From positions 112,090 through 176,089 of the forward strand of contig NZ_PQGG01000044.1 of NCBI RefSeq assembly GCF_002915595.1: a stretch of 64,000 nucleotides of DNA, given 5' to 3'. Origin of the DNA: Zhongshania marina. GTDB taxonomy: Bacteria; Pseudomonadota; Gammaproteobacteria; Pseudomonadales; Spongiibacteraceae. Every line of letters begins with the position of its first letter. The stretch's first letter is position 1. Position numbers and translations under genes: made by a program. Positions 8,765 to 18,634 of the stretch are shown here, in pieces. The notes beneath the pieces are model-generated. The model worked only from the letters and a program-made list of their open reading frames with translations. It was not told where the DNA came from and searched no databases.

Positions 8765-10324
8765 TTAGACCAACTCTTCCATTACCCGCTCCGCAAAACC
8801 ATGACCGGCTTCTGCGTAAAGATTAAAGGTAATACAGCCCATGCGGGTCAGCTCTTCATGTTGATCAGGGAATCGCGATACCACGGCGATCCGTCCTTGG
8901 TAATTAAGCTGTTGAAGCAGTTTAACAACATCCACATTCTCAGCATGGTTGGTTAAGCTAACCAGCACCGTTTTACGCCTATGCAAGTCTGCGCGCTCTA
9001 AAAAATCTCGGTCACTGGCATCCCCAGGCACACACAGTCTGCCGGCCAATCTCAGTTTTAAGGCCTTGTCTGCACTTTCCTCTACACCAATAATTTTATT
9101 GGGATAATGCTGACTCAAATAATCGTAGGCGCCACTGCCAATACGGCCCATACCAAAAATAAGAATCTCGGCATCACCTAAATCCACGGGTCGCTCCTGC
9201 AACAGCAACTCACTGCGCTCCATTTTTTGCAAACGTGTGGCCAAACGCGCATATAAAGAATGCACATGCGTATTAAATGGCACCGCAATAAACAGAGACA
9301 AGGCCATCGCCACCGCCAAGGTTGTTAACCACGCCGCAGGAAGCTGCCCACCTTTAACCGCCATCGCCGCCACTATTAGTCCGAATTCGCTGTAATTAAA
9401 TAGTGACAAACCTACTAACAGCGAGGTTCGAGCCCGCAGGCGGAACATCACCAAAAGGGTAAAATAAATTAAGGGCCGCAATAAAATTAGGCCGCCGATA
9501 GCAAGAGCTACCAAGAGCATTTCACCGCTGGGTAAGCCGGCGTAGCCAATACTGAGAAAAAACGCGGTTAGAAAAATATCTTTAAAATTAATAAGGCCTT
9601 TATACAGTTCAACGCTTTTAGAAATATTTGACAGCAGCACACCAAATAATAGCGCGCCCAAGCCCCCTTCCAAATGCACCATTTCAAATAGTTCAGCACT
9701 ACCAAGGGCCACTGCAATACCAAATAAAATTAGCAGTTCACCGTGACCAGCTTGCTTTAACAGAAACACTAACAGCGGCCTGAGTAGAGGTAGAGCGAGT
9801 AAAGCAAATGCCCAAGGCGACGGTGCCTGCTCGGCAGAAAACACCAAGTACGTAACGGCAAAAATATCCTGCACCACCAATATACCGATCGCAATTTTTG
9901 CATGCAGGGCAGCGCCCTCACCTCGCTCATCAAAAATTTTGACAGCAAATACCGTGCTAGAAAACGACAGTGCGAAGGCCAGCATCCAAGCCACCGATGT
10001 GTCTATCGCCTCCACGCTAGGCATGAGCCACACCAAGCCCAATAACATCCCCGCTGTTAAGGGCACCACAATAGCAGTGTGTAAAGACGCCGTTGCCCAA
10101 ATTTGTGGCGCCAACAATTCCCTGATATTCAATTTTAGTCCGATGGTAAATAGCAGCAGGATAATACCGACTTCAGACAGAGTGTGGATCACCTCAGCAT
10201 CGCCAATCTGCAAACCGCCCGCTAAAAACCCCGCCGACAAATACCCCAGCAACGGCGGCATACCCGCACGCCGAAAAGCCAATCCCGCAACAAAGGCGAG
10301 CCCCACTAAAATGGGTTCAATCAT
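8765..10324 (-). CDS. Kef/CPA2-type cation:proton antiporter with RCK domain
   Basis: 519 aa. The first about 370 residues form a CPA2 exchanger domain with some 12 hydrophobic segments, including LLLFTIGLKLN, the FALSFSSTVFAVK region and ILVVQDIFAV. From about residue 395 there is a cytoplasmic TrkA-N/RCK Rossmann domain with the nucleotide motif ILIFGMGRIGSGAYDYL. Family knowledge: these are K+ (or Na+)/H+ exchangers gated by NAD(H) or glutathione adducts, involved in pH and electrophile stress. The domain order is that of KefB/KefC and YbaL, but there is no recognisable ancillary KefF/KefG gene next to it. It lies downstream of, and co-directional with, the nhaA-DUF1295 unit. Confidence 0.85.
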   Translation of the reverse strand: MIEPILVGLAFVAGLAFRRAGMPPLLGYLSAGFLAGGLQIGDAEVIHTLSEVGIILLLFTIGLKLNIRELLAPQIWATASLHTAIVVPLTAGMLLGLVWLMPSVEAIDTSVAWMLAFALSFSSTVFAVKIFDERGEGAALHAKIAIGILVVQDIFAVTYLVFSAEQAPSPWAFALLALPLLRPLLVFLLKQAGHGELLILFGIAVALGSAELFEMVHLEGGLGALLFGVLLSNISKSVELYKGLINFKDIFLTAFFLSIGYAGLPSGEMLLVALAIGGLILLRPLIYFTLLVMFRLRARTSLLVGLSLFNYSEFGLIVAAMAVKGGQLPAAWLTTLAVAMALSLFIAVPFNTHVHSLYARLATRLQKMERSELLLQERPVDLGDAEILIFGMGRIGSGAYDYLSQHYPNKIIGVEESADKALKLRLAGRLCVPGDASDRDFLERADLHRRKTVLVSLTNHAENVDVVKLLQQLNYQGRIAVVSRFPDQHEELTRMGCITFNLYAEAGHGFAERVMEELV

Positions 10325-10373
10325 AACTACTAATCCGTCCTAATATTTATTCCAATTTAAATTCGGCAAATCA

Positions 10374-11279
10374 TCAACGCAGCTTAGGAATCAATACCGG
10401 CGTCGTATTTTTATAATGAAGATAATCAGCATTACCCTCCCAGCGCCGATCCGCCCGAGCCTCTAGTAGCGGAACTCCGCTCACACGGCTTAACAAAAAA
10501 ATAACAAAACAAGGTGACAATAAACCGAGATACATCCAAGCGTTTAAGACCGGCCACGCCACTACCGCAACACCAAGCCAAAGCACAATCTCGCCAAAAT
10601 AATTAGGATGTCGCGATCTGGCCCACAAACCTGTGTTAATAAATTGGTCTTTATTTTGGGGCTGCGATCTAAACCTGCGCTTTTGCCAATCCGCTACGGT
10701 TTCAATAGTCATACCAAGCAGCCAGAGAATACCGCCCGCAATAGCAAATCCATCCAAGGGCTGAGTGTTTTGAACACTAATCGCCAAGATGGCACAGAGC
10801 TGAATAAAAAATACCCAAACACCCTGCAATGTCCATGTTAATAAAAAACGAAAGAAATTCGTTTTAATATCATCGAAACGACCGTCACCGCCGTCATTCA
10901 ATATACGTACAAATAGAAAACTACCAAGCCGCAGCGCCCACAAAATAATTAGCACGGCTAAGAGCAGAGCACGGAGATCTCGGTGCTCTGCAAAACTCAA
11001 TGTAAACGAGATGACAGTGATATTCGCTATGGCGCCAACTAAATCGTAGTAACGCTCTGTCTGATAAAAATAGGCGTGCACAAAACCAAACCACTGGCTT
11101 GCAAGGGCAATAATCAACGCCCACATCGGCACGGTGAGCCCAAGCTGCGTTGGCATACCTCGAGAAGACAGCAAGGCAACAACTACACTAATTGCCAGCA
11201 TAACGAACAGCACCGCCATGCTAATTAGCGCAACTTTTGTATGTGATGTTTTAACGTCGTTTGCTAATTTCTCACTCAT
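10374..11279 (-). CDS. DUF1295 (steroid 5-alpha-reductase-like fold) integral membrane protein
   Basis: 301 aa with about 7 hydrophobic segments. The C-terminal signature GLWARSRHPNYFGEI followed by LWLGVAVVAW is diagnostic of the DUF1295 / isoprenylcysteine-methyltransferase-like membrane fold. The Pfam family name evokes steroid reductases, but bacterial members of this COG3752 group have no established steroid role. The start codon overlaps the nhaA stop by one base (TAATG), so translation is almost certainly coupled to nhaA. Confidence 0.8.
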   Translation of the reverse strand: MSEKLANDVKTSHTKVALISMAVLFVMLAISVVVALLSSRGMPTQLGLTVPMWALIIALASQWFGFVHAYFYQTERYYDLVGAIANITVISFTLSFAEHRDLRALLLAVLIILWALRLGSFLFVRILNDGGDGRFDDIKTNFFRFLLTWTLQGVWVFFIQLCAILAISVQNTQPLDGFAIAGGILWLLGMTIETVADWQKRRFRSQPQNKDQFINTGLWARSRHPNYFGEIVLWLGVAVVAWPVLNAWMYLGLLSPCFVIFLLSRVSGVPLLEARADRRWEGNADYLHYKNTTPVLIPKLR

Positions 11280-12475
11280 TAACGGCTAACTGACTCCTTG
11301 GCCGGCAAGCTTAAACGCAACACCGCATAGCCCAAACCACCCGACAATAAAGAGCCCAATATAATTCCTAAGCGCTCGTCAAACATTCGGTTCACCCCCG
11401 TTTCTTCGAAGGCCAAAGACCCTACAAATAAGCTCATGGTAAAACCAATGCCGCACAACAATGCAGTGCCATACAAAGAGGCCCAAGACATATCATCAGG
11501 TAAACGCGTTAAGTTTAATTTCACCCCCAACCAACAAAACGCAAATACACCAAGCTGCTTACCCACAAACAAACCCAGCGTAATACCCAAGGGCACGCCG
11601 TGCATAACGCTATCCAAACCAAGCCCACTGAAGCTAATACCAGAATTGCAAAAGGCAAAAATCGGTAGAATGAAGAAGGCCACCGCACTATGTAGATCGT
11701 GCTCTAGCGATTTAGCCGGTGAACTTTGCGAAGGATCTTTTGCCCGCATAGGAATAAACAGTGCAAGAATTACCCCCGCCAAGGTAGCGTGCACACCGGA
11801 CTTAACCAGTGCGATCCACATCACCAAGCCTACAATCATATAGGGACTTTTTTCATCGATGCCGCGACGATTCAAACACCACAACACCACAATACAAGCG
11901 GCTGCTATCAGCAAGGCGGTCAGAGAAATTTTGCTGGTGTAAAAAAACGCGATGATCAGAATCGCGCCAATATCGTCAAAAATTGCCAGTGAGGTTAAAA
12001 ATACCTTTAGACTTAGCGGCACCCGCGAACCCAACAAACTCAAAACACCAAGAGCAAAGGCGATATCTGTTGCGGTTGGAATTGCCCAGCCCTGCATAGC
12101 CACAGGATCATTCGGGTTTAAAAGCACGTATATCAGTGCCGGTACGACCATACCACCAATAGCGCCCAATCCTGGCAGAATAATTTTGCGCAGGTCGGAG
12201 AGCTCGCCCTCTAAAAACTCGCGCTTGAGTTCAAGGCCTACCAACAGGAAAAACACCGCCATAAAGCCGTCGTTAACCCACATCAACAAGGGCTTCGCGA
12301 GCGCTAGAGCGCCAACCTGCACCACTACTGGGGTGTCTATCAATAAATTATAAACACTGACAAGGGGGCTATTTGCTAGCACCATAGCAATGGCACTCGC
12401 CATAACCAACAAAATCCCACCAGCGGACTCTTGCTTTAAAAAATGACTGATAAATGAATCGTCTGATTGCGTCAT
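11279..12475 (-). CDS. nhaA: Na+/H+ antiporter NhaA
   Basis: About 398 aa, matching the NhaA family length. The conserved elements are present: FFLLVGLELKREFLEGELS, TATDIAFALGVLSLLG, and FDDIGAILIIAFFYT with the paired aspartates that bind Na+ and protons, plus GIGFTMSLFVGSLAF near the C-terminus. It exports Na+ or Li+ in exchange for protons at the inner membrane for sodium and alkaline tolerance. I place the start at 12475 (MTQSDDSF), where CAGGTG sits about 5 nt upstream. The ATG at 12502 lacks an RBS. The gene is divergent from the LOG-family gene at 12717 and is followed, with a 1-nt overlap, by the DUF1295 gene. Confidence 0.93.
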   Translation of the reverse strand: MTQSDDSFISHFLKQESAGGILLVMASAIAMVLANSPLVSVYNLLIDTPVVVQVGALALAKPLLMWVNDGFMAVFFLLVGLELKREFLEGELSDLRKIILPGLGAIGGMVVPALIYVLLNPNDPVAMQGWAIPTATDIAFALGVLSLLGSRVPLSLKVFLTSLAIFDDIGAILIIAFFYTSKISLTALLIAAACIVVLWCLNRRGIDEKSPYMIVGLVMWIALVKSGVHATLAGVILALFIPMRAKDPSQSSPAKSLEHDLHSAVAFFILPIFAFCNSGISFSGLGLDSVMHGVPLGITLGLFVGKQLGVFAFCWLGVKLNLTRLPDDMSWASLYGTALLCGIGFTMSLFVGSLAFEETGVNRMFDERLGIILGSLLSGGLGYAVLRLSLPAKESVSR

Positions 12476-12716
12476 AAACACCTGTGTGAATTGCCACGCC
12501 ATTCATTATTTGGGTTTGCAGTCTGTAAACGCCAGCATCACCCGCCTTGTTATTGCGGCTTTTCAAAGATCATACCGCCTAGACAGTCCAACACAAGTTA
12601 TTCCACTCCTTTATCGTCTGGCGCAATAAACAATCTGCGGCAGAAGGCAGACAGGCCTTGCCCCGTTCCCCAACTTGACGCAGCATAGAAGGCAGTCATT
12701 CGTAAGGAAATAATAA

Positions 12717-13592
12717 ATGCCGAATAAATCAAAACTGCGTGGCGCCAACTTCCCATCCGCTCGCGAGGAAATGCCCAGTAATCAGCAAGACATTCCGGCC
12801 GCGTATCGACTAGCCTATACCGACCAAGACTTTTTACTCCGAGAGGAATTACGCGGCCTACGCTTCCACCTGGAACTGCAAAAGCCTGAAATGATATTGA
12901 AAGAACACGGCGTAGAATCCACCATTGTCATTTTTGGGAGCGCGCGCTTTCTGTCCCCAGAGGATGCCGATGCAGCCCTAAAGGCCGCTGAAGCCGACGG
13001 TGATCCCGCCAAAATACGTGCCGCAAAACGAGAGCAGCGCAATAGCCACCACTACCAACAGGCGCAAAAATTGGGGGAACTCATCGCCTCTCACTCTGCA
13101 AATTGCGATGAAAACGAACAGCTCTATGTAGTGACCGGCGGTGGCCCTGGGATTATGGAAGCGGCAAATCGCGGCGCAATGGAAGCAGGTGGTCGCTCTA
13201 TCGGTTTAAATATCGTATTGCCCCACGAACAAGAGCCCAACCCCTATATCAGCCCTGAGTTTTGCTTTCGCTTTCACTACTTCGGCATTCGCAAAATGCA
13301 CTTTATGTTGCGGGCGAAGGCGCTCATCGTTTGTCCCGGCGGTTTCGGTACCTTCGACGAACTCTTCGAGGCCCTGACCCTTATCCAAACCGGCAAATCT
13401 AAGCGGGTGCCCATCATCCTCATCGGTCATGAGTTTTGGCGTCAAGCGATCAATTTAGAGTTTTTACGCGACGAAGGCGTGATCAGCCCCGACGATGTCA
13501 ATATGATTTCCATTGTTGATACCGCAGAGCAAGCATGGCAGCAAATTGTTGATTTCTATCAACTCAGCCCAGGGCAATGCATACGTTGCTAA
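12717..13592 (+). CDS. LOG-family (TIGR00730) Rossmann-fold protein
   Basis: 291 aa. The lysine-decarboxylase-like / LOG fold is shown by VTGGGPGIMEAANRGA near residue 140 and the diagnostic PGGFGTFDELFE near 208-219. LOG proteins are phosphoribohydrolases acting on cytokinin-like or other nucleoside 5'-monophosphates. This larger form (about 290 aa with an N-terminal helical extension and a charged insert near 80-115) is common in proteobacteria, and its physiological substrate is not established. The RBS AAGGAA precedes the ATG. A stem-loop follows the stop codon. Confidence 0.85.
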   Translation: MPNKSKLRGANFPSAREEMPSNQQDIPAAYRLAYTDQDFLLREELRGLRFHLELQKPEMILKEHGVESTIVIFGSARFLSPEDADAALKAAEADGDPAKIRAAKREQRNSHHYQQAQKLGELIASHSANCDENEQLYVVTGGGPGIMEAANRGAMEAGGRSIGLNIVLPHEQEPNPYISPEFCFRFHYFGIRKMHFMLRAKALIVCPGGFGTFDELFEALTLIQTGKSKRVPIILIGHEFWRQAINLEFLRDEGVISPDDVNMISIVDTAEQAWQQIVDFYQLSPGQCIRC

Positions 13593-13601
13593 GCATTGTC
13601 C

Positions 13602-13635
13602 GCAAGAGTATCAAGCTCCCTATTGATACTCTTGC
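13602..13635 (+). terminator. Stem-loop after the LOG-family gene
   Basis: A perfect 13-bp stem GCAAGAGTATCAA / TTGATACTCTTGC with an 8-nt loop starts 9 bp after the stop. It is followed by TTATGG rather than a clean T-run. It may act as an intrinsic terminator or a 3' protecting hairpin. A possible -10 (TACAAT, 13642-13647) for the next gene lies just downstream. Confidence 0.55.
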
Positions 13636-13678
13636 TTATGGTACAATACGCGCCTATTTTTCTGCGTAACGGTTTCAC

Positions 13679-15133
13679 ATGTCAGCCCCTATTGTCCGCT
13701 TTGAACATATTCGCTTTGCCTACCAACTCGACCCCATCCTCGACGACTTTAATTGGCAGTGGCCACAGGGTCAGCACATCGCCATTCTTGGTGGCAATGG
13801 TGCCGGCAAAACCACCCTCGCCAAGCTGATCACCGACTCGCTGCGCCACAATAGTGGCGAGGTGAGTTATGCCGACGATATTGGGCCGGCGAATATTGCG
13901 CATATATCCTTTGACCTACACCGCGAATTAATGGAGCGCGATCGCCGTTTTGACGACAGTGAAACTCGCGAAGATGCCTTCGATGTTGGCACCACTGTGC
14001 AAAACATTATTCTGCAGGGTCAAAAAGCAAATGCCGAATTTAGCCAACTCTGTGAGCGTTTAGGTATCGGCCATATTCTTGAACAGGGCATTCGCTACAT
14101 CTCGACAGGCGAAAGCCGCAAGACCTTATTAGCCCGCGCGCTATTCGCCAAACCCGCCGCCTTAATTTTAGACAATCCCTTTGAAGGCTTAGACGTAAAA
14201 GCCCAAGCAGAGATGCACAGCCTGCTCGCAGAATTAGTTAGCTCGCCAACACCGCTCGTGCTGCTCACCAAAGACGCCAACGATATACCTGACGCCATCG
14301 ACACCGTATTCAATATGGCCCACGGCAAAATACTGGGGGAATGCAGCGCCAAAGATGCCAAGCAACAGGCGAAGGCCGTTCACCACTACGCCAAGCCCTT
14401 ACCCATTGCAGACGCGCCCGTCCACCCCTCAGACACGGCATTATTAGAGCTGCGCGACATCAACGTAAACTTCCGTGGCAAACAGGTACTCAGCGATATT
14501 AATTGGACCCTCATGCCCCATCAGCACTGCTGTATCAGCGGGCCCAATGGCGCGGGCAAGTCCACTCTGCTCGGTCTGCTATGTGGCGAAAATGATAAAG
14601 CCTATGGCCAGCAAGTATTTTTATTTGGCCGTCAGCGCGGTAGCGGCGAAAGTATATGGGAGGTGAAATCTCAATTTGGCCTGCTCAATACCAGCATGCA
14701 AATGAGTAATTTAAAGCGCACCAAGGTGATAGATGTTGTCGCGTCTGGACTGTTCGACTCGGTGGGTTTGTATACTGACTACAGCGAAGGCCAGCGCCAG
14801 CTATTAGTTGCCTGGCTAGATGCGCTAGAGTTACTTCCCCTCAAAGATCAACGCTTCGACCGTCTGTCCTTTGGCGAGCAGCGCATGATTTTACTGGCGC
14901 GGGCAATGGTGAAGTCACCGCGTATTCTGATTTTAGACGAACCCTGCATTGGCCTAGACAACGAGCAAAAATCCAAACTGCTGGGCGCCGTCGATCAAAT
15001 TGCCGCCCACGGCCAAACTCGGATTTTATTCGTCAGCCATCGCAGCGAAGAAGTGCCGGATTGCATCAACCAATTTATGGACTTAGTCCCCTCTGATAAA
15101 GGCGGCTATACCGCCCATATTCGCGAGCGCTAA
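13679..15133 (+). CDS. modF: ModF/PhrA-like protein with two fused ABC ATPase domains
   Basis: 484 aa with two ABC nucleotide-binding domains and no membrane segment, the layout of E. coli ModF (PhrA, about 490 aa). Domain 1 has Walker A GGNGAGKTTL (near 37), the signature-like STGESRKTLLARAL and Walker B LILDNP, where Asn166 replaces the catalytic Glu. Domain 2 has GPNGAGKSTLL, LSFGEQRMILLARA and an intact LILDEP. Family knowledge: ModF is linked to molybdate genes in some genomes, but no modABC is nearby here, so a molybdate role is not supported by context. The substituted Glu suggests that only the second site hydrolyses ATP efficiently. It converges on mrcB. Confidence 0.75.
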   Translation: MSAPIVRFEHIRFAYQLDPILDDFNWQWPQGQHIAILGGNGAGKTTLAKLITDSLRHNSGEVSYADDIGPANIAHISFDLHRELMERDRRFDDSETREDAFDVGTTVQNIILQGQKANAEFSQLCERLGIGHILEQGIRYISTGESRKTLLARALFAKPAALILDNPFEGLDVKAQAEMHSLLAELVSSPTPLVLLTKDANDIPDAIDTVFNMAHGKILGECSAKDAKQQAKAVHHYAKPLPIADAPVHPSDTALLELRDINVNFRGKQVLSDINWTLMPHQHCCISGPNGAGKSTLLGLLCGENDKAYGQQVFLFGRQRGSGESIWEVKSQFGLLNTSMQMSNLKRTKVIDVVASGLFDSVGLYTDYSEGQRQLLVAWLDALELLPLKDQRFDRLSFGEQRMILLARAMVKSPRILILDEPCIGLDNEQKSKLLGAVDQIAAHGQTRILFVSHRSEEVPDCINQFMDLVPSDKGGYTAHIRER

Positions 15134-15142
15134 GTCCGGCAA

Positions 15143-15178
15143 TTAAAGGTGTGTTTAATTAATCAAACACACCTTTAA
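15143..15178. terminator. Bidirectional terminator hairpin between modF-like gene and mrcB
   Basis: A perfect 14-bp stem TTAAAGGTGTGTTT / AAACACACCTTTAA with an 8-nt loop lies 10 bp after the modF-like stop. The mrcB stop codon (15159-15161) falls inside the loop region, so one arm is mrcB coding sequence. Confidence 0.7.
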
Positions 15179-17468
15179 ACCATTTCCACATTTTCTCGCC
15201 ATCGGGGGCGCAGCCCCCACTTTCAGTCGGCGCACTGCCACTCATAAACGGCATATACCGAGCACCTTCACACCAAGACTGGGTTAATTTACCAGACTCG
15301 CCATCAACCCACTGGTATTCAACGCCCGCTGTTTGCGAGAACGGCATTTGCTCGGTGCTCGCTTCGGCCATAAACTGCCGCCACACGGTGAGCGCACCAC
15401 TTGCGCCAGTTAAACCCGTGGATGCGTTATTGTCTAAACCCATCCACACCACCGCCATATAATCGCCAGCAAATCCAGCAAACCAAGAATCGCGGGTGTC
15501 GTTACTGGTACCGGTTTTGCCCGCCACGCGATAATCTTTAGGCAAGACGTTATATACGCCCTTACCTGTACCTTCGCGGACGGTTTCTAACATTGCATAT
15601 TGCAATACATGCACAGCGGCGGGGTTAACCACTTGCTTGGGCTTTTGTGGATAACGCGCTAGCAACTTACCTTTGCTATCCGAAATTGCATAAATCGTTC
15701 GCAAAGGGGTATAACGCCCCTCGGCGGCAATCGTCTGATACATGGATGCCACTTCAATCGGTGCCAATTGCGCCGCCCCTAGTAACATCGACGGCACCTC
15801 CAGCAAGGGGCGCTGAATACCCAAGCGCTGGAACATATCCATCACATTACTTAAGCCTACTTCCATACCCAAGCGAGCGGTCGCGAGATTATAGGAATGC
15901 GCCAGCGCGGTGTGTAAAGGGACATTACCGTGGGATTTGCGGTCATAATTAGACGGCTTCCACAGCGAGCCATTGGCATTGGGTATCGTGATAGGTTCGT
16001 CAGATACCCGCGTAACTAAATTGTAGTAACGCGGCTGATTAAGCGCCGCCAAAAATACCGCTGGTTTAGCCAAAGAACCAATAGGTCGCAAGGCATCTAG
16101 AGCGCGGTTAAAGCCAGCATAACGCGGCCGTTTGCCACCAATTACCGCAACCACATCACCGCTATTAACCTGTGTAACCACCATCGCAACTTGCAAATCT
16201 TTTTGGCGACTTTCCAAGCGCGCCAAGGATTTTACTGTGGCTTTTTCAGCACGGCGTTGAAGCACCGGATCAAAGGGCGTGAAAATTCTCAGGCCGCTAT
16301 TTTGCAATTCCTTGCTTTGATAGTCACGGCTGAGTTGCCGACGCACCAAATCCACATAGGCGGGGTAAACACCATCTAATGCCGAGGATTTTGCCAATTC
16401 CAGCGGCTCTTTTTGCCAGGCCGCCAATTGTGCGGGGGTCAACCAGCCCTGCTCAGCTAACTCACCCATCACGATATTACGACGATTTTTAGCGCGCTCA
16501 GGATGACGCCAAGGGTCGTAATAAGAGGGTCCTTTCACCAAACCGACCAGCATGGAAATTTGCGCAAGATTTAACTCGTCCAGCGGTCTATTAAAATAGT
16601 GACGCGCCGCCAAACCAAAACCGTGAATGGCTCGGTTGCCCTCCTGCCCCAAATACACTTCATTTATATACGCTTCAAGAATACGATCTTTGCTGTAGTG
16701 CATTTCGGTGAGAATCGACATCACCGCTTCTTTAGCTTTACGCCACAGGCTGCGCTCGCTGCTTAAAATGGTGTTTTTCACTAACTGCTGGGTTAGCGTG
16801 CTGCCGCCCTGCACTGTGCGACCGGCCTTAATATTTGCTAGAAACGCACGGGCGATACTGCGGGGCGAAATACCAAAATGGCTGTAAAAATGCTGATCCT
16901 CTACCTGCACCAAGGTTTCAATGAGCATTTGCGGCACTTCCGCCAAGCTCAGCATCAAGCGGTCTTCATGCCGACCAGGATAAACACCACCAATCACCAT
17001 GGGGTCTAATTGCTCTTCAGCAATCCGCTCACCAAGGGTATTGCGCACCACACCTACCGTAGTCACCCCCATATCTAATTCAATTTTACGCGCAGGCCGA
17101 TCGCCATCAGCAAAATTAAAGGGCCGTATAAATATTGAAAAATGATCGCCTTGGCGTCGGTATGTACCCGGCTCATCCACTAATTTACGAGAGCGATAGC
17201 CCAATTCACCCAGTTCCGACTCTAATTCATAGGCGGTCAAAATCGCCCCCGACGCCAAAACTAGAGGCCGCGCATACACCTTGGCCGGCTGCTCATAGCG
17301 CTTGGCGTCGAATGCGCCGCGCACCTTGGCATCGCTGTAGGCAAACAGAATAAGCAATAACACCAGACCAACCAGCGAGAGCTTCAAAAACAAGCTCAAC
17401 CAAGAAATATTTCGAAACTTGAAATTACGAAACCTGCCGCCACCGCGCTTGGGGGATTTTTTAGCCAT
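15159..17468 (-). CDS. mrcB: Penicillin-binding protein 1B, bifunctional transglycosylase/transpeptidase
   Basis: 769 aa, the usual PBP1B size. A short basic cytoplasmic tail (MAKKSPKRGGGRF) precedes one transmembrane anchor near 22-44. A UB2H-like regulatory domain spans about 65-150. The GT51 glycosyltransferase follows with EDQHFYSHFG (catalytic Glu190), GGSTLTQQLVKN and EAYINEVYLGQ. The transpeptidase has SLAKP with nucleophile Ser465, the SYN motif (HSYNLAT) and KTGTSNDTRDSW. It polymerises lipid II and cross-links peptidoglycan at the outer face of the inner membrane, normally activated by LpoB. It is monocistronic and convergent with the modF-like gene. Confidence 0.95.
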   Translation of the reverse strand: MAKKSPKRGGGRFRNFKFRNISWLSLFLKLSLVGLVLLLILFAYSDAKVRGAFDAKRYEQPAKVYARPLVLASGAILTAYELESELGELGYRSRKLVDEPGTYRRQGDHFSIFIRPFNFADGDRPARKIELDMGVTTVGVVRNTLGERIAEEQLDPMVIGGVYPGRHEDRLMLSLAEVPQMLIETLVQVEDQHFYSHFGISPRSIARAFLANIKAGRTVQGGSTLTQQLVKNTILSSERSLWRKAKEAVMSILTEMHYSKDRILEAYINEVYLGQEGNRAIHGFGLAARHYFNRPLDELNLAQISMLVGLVKGPSYYDPWRHPERAKNRRNIVMGELAEQGWLTPAQLAAWQKEPLELAKSSALDGVYPAYVDLVRRQLSRDYQSKELQNSGLRIFTPFDPVLQRRAEKATVKSLARLESRQKDLQVAMVVTQVNSGDVVAVIGGKRPRYAGFNRALDALRPIGSLAKPAVFLAALNQPRYYNLVTRVSDEPITIPNANGSLWKPSNYDRKSHGNVPLHTALAHSYNLATARLGMEVGLSNVMDMFQRLGIQRPLLEVPSMLLGAAQLAPIEVASMYQTIAAEGRYTPLRTIYAISDSKGKLLARYPQKPKQVVNPAAVHVLQYAMLETVREGTGKGVYNVLPKDYRVAGKTGTSNDTRDSWFAGFAGDYMAVVWMGLDNNASTGLTGASGALTVWRQFMAEASTEQMPFSQTAGVEYQWVDGESGKLTQSWCEGARYMPFMSGSAPTESGGCAPDGEKMWKWFKGVFD

Positions 17469-17621
17469 TCATCACAACCAAATAATTTTCATTGATACAC
17501 ATAAGACTTCATTCAAAGCATTAATACGCTGATGTTCACGCTATTACAGCGCTAGCGCATTGCAAATCGACATTCAAACCGGATAATAGCGGCACTTTAC
17601 CGCAAGTAACTGGCAAATAAG

Positions 17622-18617
17622 ATGAAAAAATACCACCTCTATGGCATTGGCGCTGCGCTGGTCGACACCGAAATTGAAATTAACGACCAAGAGCTCAGCT
17701 CTCTCGGCGTTGAAAAAGGTCTGATGACCCTCGTTGACGCCGCTCGTCAACAGGAACTCTTGGACAAGCTAAGCAGCCATATGGTTCATGCTAGTCTGGC
17801 AAGCGGTGGATCAGCATGTAACTCCGTTATTGCCGCCGCCTATTTTGGTGCCAAAAACTACTATTCCTGCAAGGTCGCCAACGATGAACACGGCGATTTT
17901 TTCATGAATGATATCAAAGCCGCTGGGGTAGATGCCGACTTTGACGGTGAAAAATCCGCAGGTGTTACCGGCAAATGTTTGGTACTCATTAGCCCAGACG
18001 CCGAACGCAGCATGAATACCAATTTAGGTATTAGCGAGACCCTATCGATCAGTGAGCTGAATGAAGCCGCCCTCGCGGATTCGGAATATTTTTATGCCGA
18101 AGGCTACTTAGTCACATCTGATACCGGCCGCGCTGCAGCTATTGCCGGCCGTAAAATCGCTGAGCAAAATGGGGTTAAAACCGCCCTAAGTTTTTCAGAC
18201 CCAGGCATGGTCAGCTTCTTCCGCGACGGCTTAGTGGAAATGCTAGGCGACGGCGTGGATCTCATTTTCTGCAACGAGGCAGAAGCCTTGGGTTGGGCGC
18301 AGAGCGACTCTTTAGACGACGCGGTTTCGGCGTTAAAAACCGTCAGCAAGACCTTTGCCATCACGCTAGGCGCTGAGGGCGCACTAGTATTTGACGGCAA
18401 GGAACTGCACAAAGTCAGCGGACACAAGGTCAAAGCCGTCGATACCAACGGTGCCGGCGACATGTTTGCTGGGGCGTTTTTGTACGCCATTACCCATGGC
18501 TACGATTTTAAACAAGCCGGCAACTTAGCCAGTCGCGCCGCCGCTGAAGTCGTGTCCCAATACGGGCCGCGCCTTGCGGGACCAAAACACCGCGAATTGT
18601 TAGCAAGTTTTATCTAA
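17622..18617 (+). CDS. PfkB-family sugar/nucleoside kinase (adenosine-kinase-like)
   Basis: 331 aa ribokinase-fold enzyme. The N-terminal GIGAALVDTEIEI and GGSACNSVIAAAYFGA form the substrate-binding region. The C-terminal PfkB signature DTNGAGDMFAGAF (near residue 275) holds the anion hole and catalytic Asp. Gammaproteobacterial homologues are often annotated as adenosine kinases, but substrate choice within this family cannot be read from motifs. A strong terminator follows, so the gene appears to be transcribed alone. Confidence 0.8.
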   Translation: MKKYHLYGIGAALVDTEIEINDQELSSLGVEKGLMTLVDAARQQELLDKLSSHMVHASLASGGSACNSVIAAAYFGAKNYYSCKVANDEHGDFFMNDIKAAGVDADFDGEKSAGVTGKCLVLISPDAERSMNTNLGISETLSISELNEAALADSEYFYAEGYLVTSDTGRAAAIAGRKIAEQNGVKTALSFSDPGMVSFFRDGLVEMLGDGVDLIFCNEAEALGWAQSDSLDDAVSALKTVSKTFAITLGAEGALVFDGKELHKVSGHKVKAVDTNGAGDMFAGAFLYAITHGYDFKQAGNLASRAAAEVVSQYGPRLAGPKHRELLASFI

Positions 18618-18634
18618 GCAACACTGCGGACATA

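Noticed and set aside
10374..11279. DUF1295 'steroid 5-alpha-reductase' gene as part of steroid metabolism
   Set aside because: The name comes from a fold shared with eukaryotic enzymes. The gene is translationally coupled to nhaA and lies 38 kb from the steroid cluster.
9939..12353. Several plus-strand ORFs of 88-135 codons over the antiporter genes
   Set aside because: They are antisense shadows of kef-like and nhaA genes with low-complexity products.
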